DNA of 64,000 nt from the NCBI GenBank assembly GCA_017480185.1, contig JAFVBC010000011.1, forward strand, positions 1 through 64,000. Direction: 5' to 3'. The position numbers and the translations under genes are program-made. The stretch comes from Bacteroidales bacterium. GTDB taxonomy: Bacteria > Bacteroidota > Bacteroidia > Bacteroidales > P3. Positions 1 through 9,632 of this stretch are shown in pieces. Under the pieces are notes generated by a model. That model searched no databases. It was not told where the DNA came from and worked only from the letters and a program-made list of their open reading frames with translations. Numbering within the stretch: position 1 is the first letter of the stretch; each line of letters starts with the position of its first letter.

Positions 1-42
1 AACTGAAGAACGGCCCTACTTGACACCTACCAACTACCTCCA
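1..42. repeat. Right half of an 11-base phased intergenic repeat element
   Basis: The first 15 bases (AACTGAAGAACGGCC) are identical to 25251-25265, the right arm of the large palindrome at 25211-25265. They are followed by CTACTTGACAC and CTACCAACTAC, two units at 11-base spacing resembling the CCTACTTGATA units seen elsewhere. The left half would lie outside the window. Function is unknown. Confidence 0.7.
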
Positions 43-82
43 TGTTCACCTCTTTTTTCTTCAAAAAAAAAGCAACCACGCA

Positions 83-110
83 TTTGTAATGAAAAAAGTT
101 ACTAACTTTG
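83..110 (+). promoter_or_regulatory. Bacteroidota promoter for the T9SS cargo gene
   Basis: A -7 element TAACTTTG lies at 103-110 with a TTTG at 83-86, 16 bases upstream, a little closer than usual. It would give a leader of roughly 115-120 bases before the ATG at 236. Confidence 0.6.
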
Positions 111-235
111 CATTTTGCAGAGCAAAGAGCCCTTCTCCCCCTTGAGTGAGCAAATGTGCCTTTAATCAGCATCATAGGTGTCGGCATCGACGCCACACAA
201 CACAGAATAAAACAACAAAACATACCTCAAGCAAA

Positions 236-1699
236 ATGAAGAAAATATTATTGAGTCTGTTTCTGATTGCTTCCTGCACAACCATGATGTTTGGACAAAA
301 CATTGACTCGCGCACCATCATCACCCTCGACACTACCGTGTGTGGCTCGTACAAATGGATGGACAGCGTAACATACACAGCAGATGCCGTGGAGACCTAC
401 TTGCAGGGCGACACAATCTACGTGCTCAGCCTCACTGTGTTAGACAACATCAAAGACACAATTGTCCCAATAGTCGACTCGGCCAACTGCAAACTGGTCA
501 TCAACGGCAAGACGTATCTGACCAGTGGCACCTACTTCGACACCATTTCAGTAGCCGGTGCGTGCGACACCGTGCGCAAACTGCAGCTAACCTTGCGTGG
601 CGGTGCAGACGACACCATTGTGGCTTCGGCATGCGGCTACTACCTGTTTGAAGGCGACACCTTGCGCCAATCGCGCGTATTCGACACCGTGCTTGTTGAA
701 AGCGGATGCAGCGAGAACATACACGTTGACCTAACAATCAACCCCGTATACGTTGACCCCTTGGTGCACGACACCGCCCTATGCAGCTATCGCTGGATCG
801 ACACCACCATCACCGACACCAACATCTACCAGCGCGTGTTGCGTACGGTGAGCGGTTGCGACAGCATTGTCAGCCTGCAAATCACCAGTTTCAGCATGCA
901 CCAGACCGACACCCTCAACGCCTTGACACGCTGCTTGCAGTATGTGTGGCATCGCGACACACTGAGCACCTCGGGCGAACACACTTTCGACACCGTGGTT
1001 GATGGTTGCACACGCACATACGTACTTCCACTCACCATCCGCACCACAACATTCGACTCTATCGACACCACCGCGTGCGACATATTCTACTGGAGCTATA
1101 ACGACACCTACTACACCAACTCCATCGAACTTAAAAACCTGCACTTCACTGGCGAAAATGGTTGCGACTCGGCAGGCTACCTCCATCTCACCATCATTCC
1201 CTCGCCCACCGTTCACATTGATGGCCAACTAAACATACAGATCGGTACAAGCACCACACTGACCGCCGTCAGCGACGACTCAACACTGGTCTACGAATGG
1301 TATGTCGGCAACAGCACCACCCCCACCACACTTGACAGCGTAACACTGGAGAACGTTACCAGCAACACCGACGTGCGTCTGGTATCGACAGCCACCAATG
1401 GTTGCAGCAGCACCAACTGGGTCGTCGTAACGGCCAACAATCTGGGCATAGACAACACTGTCGCCACAAACGTAAGCATCTATCCCAACCCCACAAGCCA
1501 CGTCCTCAACGTGCGCTCGGCTTCAGTAATCAGCGAAATTACGCTCTACAATGCCATCGGACAAAAAGTCATGATACAAACCAATTGTGGCAACAACACA
1601 AGCCTCAACCTCGACAATATGCCCAACGGCAACTATATCATCACCACGACAACGGCCGATGGCGCACAAACAAGTCATAAAATAATAGTCAACAAGTAA
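236..1699 (+). CDS. Secreted repeat protein with T9SS type A sorting domain
   Basis: The 487-residue product begins with a signal peptide (MKKILLSLFLIASCTTMMFG). This ATG was chosen because an upstream in-frame GTG at 146 would put a basic, hydrophilic tail before the signal peptide. Residues of about 25-345 form six degenerate repeats of 38-45 residues. Each opens with a Cys followed by aromatic residues (CGSYKW, CSYRW, CDIFYW) and closes with a GCD or AC.D motif and an L.L strand, as in cell-surface adhesin-like proteins. A PKD/Ig-like stretch follows. The last 75 residues are a type A T9SS domain (IYPNPTSH, a conserved G.Y and a terminal KIIVNK), so the protein is probably exported by the type IX system and anchored or released at the surface. 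Its binding partner is unknown. Confidence 0.85.
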   Translation: MKKILLSLFLIASCTTMMFGQNIDSRTIITLDTTVCGSYKWMDSVTYTADAVETYLQGDTIYVLSLTVLDNIKDTIVPIVDSANCKLVINGKTYLTSGTYFDTISVAGACDTVRKLQLTLRGGADDTIVASACGYYLFEGDTLRQSRVFDTVLVESGCSENIHVDLTINPVYVDPLVHDTALCSYRWIDTTITDTNIYQRVLRTVSGCDSIVSLQITSFSMHQTDTLNALTRCLQYVWHRDTLSTSGEHTFDTVVDGCTRTYVLPLTIRTTTFDSIDTTACDIFYWSYNDTYYTNSIELKNLHFTGENGCDSAGYLHLTIIPSPTVHIDGQLNIQIGTSTTLTAVSDDSTLVYEWYVGNSTTPTTLDSVTLENVTSNTDVRLVSTATNGCSSTNWVVVTANNLGIDNTVATNVSIYPNPTSHVLNVRSASVISEITLYNAIGQKVMIQTNCGNNTSLNLDNMPNGNYIITTTTADGAQTSHKIIVNK

Positions 1700-2737
1700 A
1701 TGCTTAAGCATAAAACCAATAAAAGCCAACGACATCACACAGTCGTTGGCTTTTTAATTCTGAGCATCGTTGTCGCTGCCATCGCCTCAAGTTGCACATC
1801 CCCTGTAGCACGAATTAACGGCACAGCCCAAGGCACCTACTACACCATAAGCTATATAGACCCTAAAAATCGAGACCTGCAACCAGCCATCGACTCCATC
1901 TTAACAGCCTTCGACAGCACAGCCTCGCTGTGGGTAGAGGGGTCGCTTCTGCGCCGTGTGAATGCTAACCTCACCGATAGTCTAAACCCACTTTTGGCCG
2001 ACATGATAACTAAATCGCTCCAAATGGCCGACTATACACAAGGAGCTTTCGATATTCGCGTGGGGCGACTGGTACAGGCTTGGGGATTCAGTTTTCGCGA
2101 GCAGCAGCAACTCTCCGACATCGCTATAGACAGCCTGCTACACTATGCCCAAGGCGACGTTGTGGTTAATGGGCTAAAACTAATCAAACAATACCCCGAA
2201 ACCGAACTTGACTTGAACGCCATCGCCCAAGGTTACTCGGTCGACCTACTGGCACAATGGTTCGACAGCATCGGCATACACAATTATCTCATTGATGTGG
2301 GCGGCGAAGTGATTGCCAAAGGTAAAAAAGGGCACAACATGCCATGGCGAGTGGGTATAGAACAACCAGCCGACAACGCCGAAAGCATGCCAATAATCCA
2401 CACTGCAATACCTCTTATCAACGCCTCGGTCGTTACCTCGGGCAACTATAGAAAATACTATGAAAAAGACGGCATCAAATACTCCCACACCATCGACCCT
2501 ACAACCGGCCGTCCTGTCACCCACTCACTTCTCAGTGCATCTGTCATAGCGCCAACCGCATGGCAAGCCGATGCCATGGCTACAGCCTATATGGTCATGG
2601 GCGTCGACCGAGCAAAAACATTCATTAGTCAACATAAAGGCCAACTTGGCACATCGGCCGTACTGCTCATATACGATAGCCTCGGCACTATGAAGACCTA
2701 TTCAACCCCCGAATTTGATAAATTGCAACAACAATAA
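1700..2737 (+). CDS. apbE: FAD:protein FMN transferase (ApbE), lipoprotein
   Basis: ApbE covalently attaches FMN to Thr or Ser residues of flavoproteins such as Rnf/Nqr subunits, using FAD and Mg2+. The 345-residue product has a hydrophobic leader ending in a lipobox (AIASSC, Cys at about 32), the ApbE opening GTAQGTYYTISY, the LIDVGGEVIAKG motif, the HTIDPTTGRPV loop and the metal-site WQADAMATAY near the C-terminus. The ATG directly follows the stop of the preceding gene. A strong hairpin plus T-run at 1721-1755 lies inside the first codons, so either the protein is made from readthrough RNA or translation starts later than annotated. No later ATG exists before the lipobox. Confidence 0.92.
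   Translation: MLKHKTNKSQRHHTVVGFLILSIVVAAIASSCTSPVARINGTAQGTYYTISYIDPKNRDLQPAIDSILTAFDSTASLWVEGSLLRRVNANLTDSLNPLLADMITKSLQMADYTQGAFDIRVGRLVQAWGFSFREQQQLSDIAIDSLLHYAQGDVVVNGLKLIKQYPETELDLNAIAQGYSVDLLAQWFDSIGIHNYLIDVGGEVIAKGKKGHNMPWRVGIEQPADNAESMPIIHTAIPLINASVVTSGNYRKYYEKDGIKYSHTIDPTTGRPVTHSLLSASVIAPTAWQADAMATAYMVMGVDRAKTFISQHKGQLGTSAVLLIYDSLGTMKTYSTPEFDKLQQQ
1721..1755 (+). terminator. Intrinsic terminator overlapping the start of apbE
   Basis: A perfect 13-base stem (AAAAGCCAACGAC at 1721-1733 with its complement at 1742-1754) encloses an 8-base loop and ends in five Ts. It lies 22 bases after the stop of the T9SS cargo gene but inside codons 8-19 of the apbE reading frame. Confidence 0.8.
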
Positions 2738-2751
2738 AACCCACCTCCATC

Positions 2752-3612
2752 ATGAAATCGATGACTGGATACGCCAAGACGCAAGTATCTATTGGCGAAA
2801 AAAACATAAACATTGAGCTTAAAACCCTCAACAGCAAGCAACTCGATCTCAACACAAAGGTACCCACATCCATTCGTAGCAAAGAGATTGCAATTCGCAC
2901 AATGCTTAATAGCCTCGAACGTGGCAAGATAGACCTCTATATCTACGAGGAGCAGACTTCGCGCGTTGCAAGCCTCGATGCCGACCTCCTATCAGCTCGT
3001 GCATCAGCTTTGGCCAATATTGCGAACCAACTAAACATGAGCAGCAACCACGTTGTTGAGACCATTGCCACCATGTCCGACCTATGGAATGCCCCATCGA
3101 ACAACGACATCTCTGATGCCGAATGGGCACTGCTACGGCCAGCCATAGAAGAAACAATTGCCCAATGTGATGCTTTCCGCAGCCAAGAGGGTGAGATTCT
3201 TGAAAAAGACATTGTAAAACATCTGGACTGCATTGAAAAAAAACTCCAAGAAATACCAACATTTGAGCAAGAAAGAATAGACACCGCTCGTACAAGGATA
3301 AACAAATACCTTGCCGAATGGAACGTTAAGGAAGTAGATACCAATCGTCTTGAACAAGAGATGATTTACTATCTTGAGAAACTTGATATAACAGAAGAAA
3401 AAGTTCGTCTACAGAAACACATTGACTATTTCCGCAACACCCTCAAAGAAGAACCTTCCTGTGGCAAAAAACTATCATTCATAACCCAAGAAATGGGACG
3501 AGAAATCAACACCACAGGTTCTAAAGCCAATCACGCAGAAATACAAAAAATTGTCGTTGAGATGAAAGATGAACTCGAAAAAATAAAGGAACAGCTTGGG
3601 AACATTCTATAA
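2752..3612 (+). CDS. YicC/YloC family endoribonuclease
   Basis: The 286-residue product matches the YicC family along its length. It opens with MKSMTGYA and ends with the conserved GKKLSFITQEMGREINT and GSKA motifs plus a helical tail. Family members are metal-dependent endoribonucleases implicated in RNA turnover in stationary phase. The gene sits 14 bases after apbE on the same strand and is the last gene before a long gene-free stretch. Confidence 0.92.
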   Translation: MKSMTGYAKTQVSIGEKNINIELKTLNSKQLDLNTKVPTSIRSKEIAIRTMLNSLERGKIDLYIYEEQTSRVASLDADLLSARASALANIANQLNMSSNHVVETIATMSDLWNAPSNNDISDAEWALLRPAIEETIAQCDAFRSQEGEILEKDIVKHLDCIEKKLQEIPTFEQERIDTARTRINKYLAEWNVKEVDTNRLEQEMIYYLEKLDITEEKVRLQKHIDYFRNTLKEEPSCGKKLSFITQEMGREINTTGSKANHAEIQKIVVEMKDELEKIKEQLGNIL

Positions 3613-4420
3613 AGCCACACCAGCACTTCCTTTTTCAAAAAACTAACACTACGCACATCAAAACCACACACGTTTAGAACATACTCTATACTCTACACTC
3701 TACACTCTACACTCTACACTCTACACTCTATACTCTATACTCTACATTCTATACTCTATACCCTATACTCCATACTCTATACATACTCTACACTCTATAC
3801 CCTACACTCTATACCATATACCCTATACCCTACACTCTATACTCTATACTCTATACTCTATACTCTATACTCTATACTCTATACTCTATACTCTACACTC
3901 TATACCCTACACTCTATACCATATACCCTATACCCTACACTCTATACCCTATACCCTACACGCTATACTCCATACATACTCTATACTCCATACTCCATAC
4001 TCTACACTCTCTACACTCTCTGCCCTCTCATACCATAATTTTCCTCATATATTCCAAACACGCGACCACAATACTATACATTCACTCGGCCAACACCCTC
4101 CAATATATATACACTCACAATATACCACTCAATATATAGTTCCGCACATTCCATAAGACTTTGCCTCATTGAGGAAGTTCTTTGCCTGCACCTCACTCTC
4201 GCAACGCACAAATATCATATTGATATTATATAGCCTCATCGCCCCCCCCTCTACAAACACACCTTTCCACACCTTTCATTCTATCCACATGTCCTATCCA
4301 AACACATGTCCAGTCCATTGCCTGTGTAACATCACGATAATTTACAGGATTTCAAGATTTACCTAAAACATAAAATACCTATACCAACAAATATTGCCTT
4401 TTTTACATAACTAAACAGAA
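3613..4420. other. Gene-free interval between convergent genes
   Basis: This interval of about 800 bases separates yicC from the convergent T9SS cargo gene. It contains the heptamer array at 3681-4023, then AT-rich low-complexity DNA, and a C8 run at 4242-4249. A 65-codon open frame at 4169-4366 has no signal peptide, recognisable domain or plausible composition, and I do not call it a gene. Confidence 0.7.
3681..4023. repeat. Heptamer tandem array, unit TAYACTC
   Basis: About 340 bases consist almost entirely of the 7-base unit TACACTC / TATACTC and close variants (TATACCC, CATACTC). Uniform runs of TATACTC at about 3837-3890 are flanked by two nearly identical mixed blocks starting at 3786 and 3891. 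These are 105 bases (15 units) apart, showing block duplication as well as unit slippage. One strand is almost free of G. Confidence 0.95.
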
Positions 4421-4456
4421 AAGCGAGGGGTTGCACTTTTGTGCAACCCCTCGCTT
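4421..4456 (-). terminator. Strong intrinsic terminator of the minus-strand T9SS cargo gene
   Basis: A perfect 16-base stem (AAGCGAGGGGTTGCAC at 4421-4436 and its complement at 4441-4456) encloses a TTTT loop. It lies 24 bases past the stop of the minus-strand gene ending at 4480. Read on the minus strand, the stem ends in CTTTTCTGTTT. Confidence 0.85.
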
Positions 4457-4479
4457 TGTTACAATATATCTTTCAGATA

Positions 4480-7131
4480 TTAGCGAACAATGAGTTTCTC
4501 GACTTTGCTGAACTGATCGTTGGTAACACGCACAAAGTAGGCACCAGCGGGGATGTTCTTAAGGTCAATAGTCTGCATTGTCTCGGCGTTGATATTTTCA
4601 GCGCGAACAACACGGCCACTCATATCAATGATGCTGCAGTTAACCATGCCCGAAACACCTTTAATATCAATCTTGACTTGCGAGGTAGCAGGGTTGGGGA
4701 ACAGAGCCATCTGAATATTGTCAGCCACTTGACTTATGCTGTTGTGGAGAACAGCGTGAGCGCGGACAACATGGTTAGCATTGATGTTGGTGAAAGTGTA
4801 TTTGTAGATATAGCGCATGAAGAGGACAGTGCTGTCGACTGGGTCGTAGACGTTTTCTTCGGTAACGGTGAGGTTACGGTCGCCAGTTTCGGTAATTTCA
4901 TCGTAAGGAGTAACGTTCACACCGTCAATAATGATGCTATCAAACTCATTGTTGCCTTGAGCATAGAAGTAGATAACAGGAGAAGTACCCTCGGTAACCT
5001 CAATATCCTCATCGCAATGATAGTAGTTGATGAAAGCAATCTTATACTCGTCAGCGCAGATTGTGGTGATGGTATCTTTCGGAAGGGCAATTTCCGGACC
5101 AACAAGCATACGCACCATAGGAGCAACTATACCATAGCTACCAGCCCAGAGATTGTTGCTCTGGTCGGTGACCTGAACGTCGTAGATTGAGCCAGGTTTG
5201 AACTGATAGTAGTAGTCTTTCAAAACGCTATCTTGACGATAGTAGGTGTAGTTGTAGGTAGTATCGGTGGCACGGCTGTTAGCATAGCCATAGACGGTCG
5301 AAGCAAGAGCAAAGTCAGCCTCACCATCGAGCGAGTAACCCAAACGGTAAGAAGTGTTGGGAAGGAGCGCAGGCTGCTCGGGGAAGAAGATGTCAATTGA
5401 CTTGTAGTTCTGACCGGGAGCGATGACACCAAGTTCAAGATCATTAGCATCGTCAGTACCACTTACTGTATAGGAGACCTCGTTCACACCAGTATTGACA
5501 GCGGTGAAAGTAACGGTGTTACCACTGTAGGTGTCTTGAGTAAGAACAGGGATAATCTGAGCACCATCAACGTCCTCAGGATCTGCATAATTGGTAGCAA
5601 CGATGTATTCAACACCGAGGATGCGCCAACCTGCAGGAATTTCAGCACCAGTGGTGTAGCGGACCGTGGCACGGTAGCCAGGCTGTGTGTAATGGCCATC
5701 GCTGGTGACGAAGTGCTGACCTTGGTCGTTGTAGTCGGTGAAGCCATAGTGGAAAGCTGACTGTGAGGGGATGACACCGTTGTCACGAGCCCAAATGTAA
5801 ACATTGCTCAAGTTTGTACCACGGTCAACAGGAGTAGACACACGGTAAGCTATGGTGTCGAAAGTGTGAGTGTGAGAAGCGCTCTCGATAGTGGTTGCAA
5901 CAAAGTTCAAACCAGCGACATCGGTGGGAAGACCACGTTTTTGGAATTGAGCTGGGAGAGTAGCAAGACCGTAGTTGGGTGTGTAACCGTACCAACCTTG
6001 ACGATCATAGTCAAGAGTGTCAATCCACAAACCTTGTTCGTCAACGATGAGAGTGTTCATCACTGAAGGATCGCCAGCAGCGACATCGTTTTGCTCAACA
6101 GAGAGAATCAAAGAATCAGCAACTTTGTTGGCATCGAGGTGGTTCACTTTCACTTTCACACTGGTTTGAGCGATACGGCCAGTGTTGGCAACATTGGTGT
6201 ACCAGGTGAGAGGCAGTTGCATACCTTGAGGGATGGTACCATAGCCACCACCAGCATAGTTCTCGTCATAAACACTCCAACGGTCGCTTTCGGCCAAATA
6301 AAGAGTTACGTGGTCGATAGCCCAGAAGTAACCATAGGCATTACCACGGCTACCATCGGAGAAGTAGCGGAAACGAATATCAATGTTAGGTTCAGCAGCC
6401 AACTCGAAAGGCATAGTGAAGCGCACCTTGCCAATATTGTTGCCATTAACTTCTACGTCAATACCCGTAACGTTGATTTCGCGTGATTTCCATTTGCCAC
6501 CCACTTTGTAATCAATGTAGGTGTAGTCGTAATATTTACGGTAAACCTGCTGGAATTCGATGTCAATAACATCATCGCTTGTTGCCATATTGGGGATTTG
6601 GGGCAATTGAACATAGGCATTGAATGTACCCGTTCCCATTGAGCTCTGATCCCACATTGACATCAAGAAGAAACCATCATTGGTTCCATTTTCCGTATAG
6701 CGGGGTCCCATATAAACGCGGAAGTAAGCAGCAAAACCGCTCGTTGACAAACGTGGGAAACGACTACGAAAATCGTTACCAGCGATTTCGTTTGTGTCTT
6801 TAATCCAGTTCCAAGTAGCGAAGTTGTCGCCCTGGTTGTGGGCATTGGTCGGTCCAACAACCTGGTTGTCGATACTGTCGCTGTAGAGCACGCGACCATT
6901 GTTGCCGAAACGCATAGAAGCAGTATCGGAGACACGGAATTGGAAAGTGTAGAAAGGAACATCAGGCTTACTGAAAATAGAAGCCTTGTAGTCGACAGTC
7001 GGAGTGGCTGCAATTTGCATCGTGGCCGACTGAGCATCCTGTTGCACGCTGGTGCAACTGATGTTGTTGGTTTGCGCAAATGCGAACGAAGCACACATGG
7101 CAAAACCCATAACCGTTAATGCTTTTTTCAT
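4480..7131 (-). CDS. Large secreted protein with T9SS type A sorting domain
   Basis: The 883-residue product has a clear signal peptide (MKKALTVMGFAMCASFAFAQ). Residues of about 60-270 resemble a jelly-roll or choice-of-anchor-J/MAM-like module with many aromatic residues (AAYFRVYMGPRY, IDIEFQQVY, FWAIDHVTLYLAE). The middle is beta-rich without a family I can name. The last 75 residues form a type A T9SS domain (ALFPNPATSQVKIDI, DMSGRVV, IPAGAYFVRV, KVEKLIVR). It is therefore predicted to cross the outer membrane by the type IX system. No protease or glycosidase active-site motif is evident. The gene is monocistronic, with its own promoter and terminator. Confidence 0.88.
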   Translation of the reverse strand: MKKALTVMGFAMCASFAFAQTNNISCTSVQQDAQSATMQIAATPTVDYKASIFSKPDVPFYTFQFRVSDTASMRFGNNGRVLYSDSIDNQVVGPTNAHNQGDNFATWNWIKDTNEIAGNDFRSRFPRLSTSGFAAYFRVYMGPRYTENGTNDGFFLMSMWDQSSMGTGTFNAYVQLPQIPNMATSDDVIDIEFQQVYRKYYDYTYIDYKVGGKWKSREINVTGIDVEVNGNNIGKVRFTMPFELAAEPNIDIRFRYFSDGSRGNAYGYFWAIDHVTLYLAESDRWSVYDENYAGGGYGTIPQGMQLPLTWYTNVANTGRIAQTSVKVKVNHLDANKVADSLILSVEQNDVAAGDPSVMNTLIVDEQGLWIDTLDYDRQGWYGYTPNYGLATLPAQFQKRGLPTDVAGLNFVATTIESASHTHTFDTIAYRVSTPVDRGTNLSNVYIWARDNGVIPSQSAFHYGFTDYNDQGQHFVTSDGHYTQPGYRATVRYTTGAEIPAGWRILGVEYIVATNYADPEDVDGAQIIPVLTQDTYSGNTVTFTAVNTGVNEVSYTVSGTDDANDLELGVIAPGQNYKSIDIFFPEQPALLPNTSYRLGYSLDGEADFALASTVYGYANSRATDTTYNYTYYRQDSVLKDYYYQFKPGSIYDVQVTDQSNNLWAGSYGIVAPMVRMLVGPEIALPKDTITTICADEYKIAFINYYHCDEDIEVTEGTSPVIYFYAQGNNEFDSIIIDGVNVTPYDEITETGDRNLTVTEENVYDPVDSTVLFMRYIYKYTFTNINANHVVRAHAVLHNSISQVADNIQMALFPNPATSQVKIDIKGVSGMVNCSIIDMSGRVVRAENINAETMQTIDLKNIPAGAYFVRVTNDQFSKVEKLIVR

Positions 7132-7244
7132 TTGTGTTTTGTTTTGGTTTGTTTGTTTTTCTTCCTATTATTTCGACATATACCACACAATAACAACCTC
7201 TTGCAATTGTATTGTGTGTATGTTTGTTTTTACCCTTTTCGATG

Positions 7245-7252
7245 CAAATATA
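7245..7252 (-). promoter_or_regulatory. -7 element for the large T9SS cargo gene
   Basis: TATATTTG on the minus strand matches TAnnTTTG and lies about 115 bases upstream of the ATG at 7131. The 309-base interval 7132-7440 is the divergent control region for this gene and the TPR operon. No clear consensus element was found for the plus-strand operon. Confidence 0.55.
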
Positions 7253-7440
7253 TGTATTTTTTCAAAATCAGCATTTTTTTTTGATTTTTTATGATTATTG
7301 GGCGTATTTGGCATGTATTGGGTATTTTTCGTTCTCAAGTTAGAAGTACCCATGAATAGGGAGGCCCTTGCATAAAACAAGGTATTATCTACGCCGACTT
7401 TTTGCACCGCAACACACAATAATAACCTTAAAAAAAAGTT

Positions 7441-9111
7441 ATGATGGGGATGATGAATATAAGCCATATAAAAATATGTATAACAATACTGCTAACTGCA
7501 TCCGTATTCACGGGTTGCAGCAACAGTAAAAAGATGTTGGATGACGGGAATAAAATCGTACGCAAACCCATCACCGAAGTAGCTGAATCCGAACTAAAAC
7601 AAGACAACCGCTTAATTGATGCCCTAATGTTGCAACAAACTGGACGCAACGACGAGGCATTAGAAGCCTACGCTGCTATTGCGTCTGACAATAATCAGTG
7701 CGCCACGGCATGGTATGGCATGGCGCGGCTTTTAATACAACAGCGTTGGCTTGACAGTGCGCAACACTGCGCAGAAAGAGCTGTAGGTATTGATGGGGAG
7801 AACATATGGTACAGACAGACATTGGTGGGAATAAATAAGATGCGGGGTGATGCCAAGGGAGCTGCCTCACAACTGGAGGCCATTGTAAAGTTGCAACCCA
7901 ATGTATTGGAACATTATTACGACCTTTCCAATACTTACCTCGAATCCAACGACATCGTTGCTGCTGTAGAGGTACTTGACCGCGTTGAGCATCGCATTGG
8001 AATAACCGAGCCAATATCAATGCAGAAACAGCGTCTATGGGCGGCTGCTGGAGAGACTGTCAAAGCGCAAAAAGAAATGGAGAGGTTGGCCGAAGCCATG
8101 CCTCAAGAAAAACGCTTTCAGGCGATTCTCGCTGAGATGAACATGAAACGCGGAAACCTTAAGAAGGCTAAGGAATACTACGACCGCATTGCACAGAATC
8201 ATCCCGACGATGAGTATATACACCTTCAGTTAGCCGAATTCTACAAGCAGAATCGCCAACCTGAACAGGCTGACCACGAACTGCTGTTAGCCTTTGACAA
8301 TCCCAAACTGGAATGCAAAACGAAGCTACAGTTTCTGACCTCATTCTACACACCAGAAGAGTTTTACAACAGTCATGGCAAAACGGTATTACAATTACTT
8401 GACAAAGTTGAGCAAACGTGTAATGACAGTATTGAATATGCCCTATTAAAGGGCGATGTATTGATGCATCAAGACCGTTATGCAGAAGCTGCCAAATGGT
8501 TGGAACGAGGATTGATAGCCGATAGCAGTCGTTTTGTGGTGTGGGAAGGTTTGTTGATATGCTTAAGTCAATTACCAGAAAGAAATGCAGACCTACAAAA
8601 TGCGGCATCTCGCGCCGAACGTCTGTTCCCCATGCATACTCTGCCCTACTACTTGCAAGCGGTGACATTGGTAGAGAAAAAAGAGTATGCCTTGGCACTA
8701 AAAAAGCTTGAGTCTGCCTCTCGCTGGGGATTTCATAAAGGATATCTGGAGTTTGAAACATTGTCAATAATGGCAGAATGCTACTATCGTTTAGGAATTT
8801 ACGAAAAGGCATGGTCTGCATTTGAACAGTGCTTACGACTGAAGCCCAATGATGCAATGCTGCTCAATAACTACGCCTACTACCTTTCAGAACGAGGCCA
8901 AGACTTAACACGAGCTGAGCAAATGTCGGCTAAAAGCCTGGAAATAGAGCCAGACGATGCGAACAGTCTGGACACATATGCATGGATATTGCATCTAACT
9001 GGACGCGATAAAGAAGCTATGCCATACATGGAACGTGCCATTGACAGTGATCCACAGAGCGAAACTCTGCAACACCATATGGCAGAGATAAAGAAAGCAT
9101 TGCAAAAATGA
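7441..9111 (+). CDS. Tetratricopeptide-repeat lipoprotein
   Basis: The 556-residue product starts with a lipoprotein signal (lipobox VFTGC, Cys at about 26). It is then mostly TPR helices, visible for example as NDEALEAYAAIASDN, LLNNYAYYLSERGQDLTRAEQ and NSLDTYAWILHLTGRDKEAM. Such proteins act as scaffolds for protein-protein contacts in the periplasm or at a membrane. Several ATG codons lie near the start (codons 1, 2, 4 and 5), so the exact start is uncertain by a few residues. It is the first gene of a four-gene operon whose members overlap by four bases, ending with tadA. Confidence 0.85.
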   Translation: MMGMMNISHIKICITILLTASVFTGCSNSKKMLDDGNKIVRKPITEVAESELKQDNRLIDALMLQQTGRNDEALEAYAAIASDNNQCATAWYGMARLLIQQRWLDSAQHCAERAVGIDGENIWYRQTLVGINKMRGDAKGAASQLEAIVKLQPNVLEHYYDLSNTYLESNDIVAAVEVLDRVEHRIGITEPISMQKQRLWAAAGETVKAQKEMERLAEAMPQEKRFQAILAEMNMKRGNLKKAKEYYDRIAQNHPDDEYIHLQLAEFYKQNRQPEQADHELLLAFDNPKLECKTKLQFLTSFYTPEEFYNSHGKTVLQLLDKVEQTCNDSIEYALLKGDVLMHQDRYAEAAKWLERGLIADSSRFVVWEGLLICLSQLPERNADLQNAASRAERLFPMHTLPYYLQAVTLVEKKEYALALKKLESASRWGFHKGYLEFETLSIMAECYYRLGIYEKAWSAFEQCLRLKPNDAMLLNNYAYYLSERGQDLTRAEQMSAKSLEIEPDDANSLDTYAWILHLTGRDKEAMPYMERAIDSDPQSETLQHHMAEIKKALQK

Positions 9112-9632
9112 GTCGCCGTATTACAACTACCACCTTCATACTATGCCTTTTATGCGCAATAATGGCATCGTGCCACAGTACCAAAAAGACATCAAAAAGT
9201 AGCGATAGTTCTAATCATCAACCACCCACCACAAGCACAAAAGTACATGCAGATTATAGCGTTGCCACATTCATCGCCGAAGCAGATGGCACAAGCATTA
9301 GCGGACAAATGCGCATTGCTACTGATAGTCTGCTATGGATGAACATATCAAAGGTGATTGAGTTGGCACGTGCCGAGGCCACACCAGACTCGGTGAAGAT
9401 ATATAGTGTGGTATTGGGTAAAAAATTTTTAGGTAATTACGCTGATCTGAAGAGACAATTCGGCATAAGTACATCATTTGTCGAACTACAGAGAATAGCC
9501 CTCTCTAACAATGCAGAAGCAAGTATTACACGTATGGCACAAGCAATGGGATACAATATTCAACTGAAAATCACCAAGCGCGAAACTGTTGACAGGTTGT
9601 CGTTCCCCTTCCAAATGCCGGTCTACAGATGA
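9108..9632 (+). CDS. DUF4292-like lipoprotein
   Basis: The 174-residue product has a lipoprotein signal (AIMASC). Its fold pattern resembles DUF4292: a short strand with SGQMRIATDSLLWMNIS, then SVKIYSVVLGKKFLGNY. It is shorter than the DUF4292 proteins I know (about 230-270 residues). In related genomes a DUF4292 gene commonly follows a TPR lipoprotein gene, as here. Its start ATG overlaps the TPR gene stop by four bases. Role unknown; LolA-like folds handle lipoproteins or lipids, which would suit an envelope job, but that is inference. Confidence 0.65.
   Translation: MSRRITTTTFILCLLCAIMASCHSTKKTSKSSDSSNHQPPTTSTKVHADYSVATFIAEADGTSISGQMRIATDSLLWMNISKVIELARAEATPDSVKIYSVVLGKKFLGNYADLKRQFGISTSFVELQRIALSNNAEASITRMAQAMGYNIQLKITKRETVDRLSFPFQMPVYR

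Noticed and set aside
3681-4023. Heptamer array considered as a CRISPR array
   Set aside because: The units are contiguous 7-mers without unique spacers or 25-40 base repeats, and no cas genes are nearby.
4441-5190. A 249-codon open frame on the plus strand
   Set aside because: It begins inside the terminator hairpin and lies opposite the C-terminal T9SS domain of the large cargo gene.
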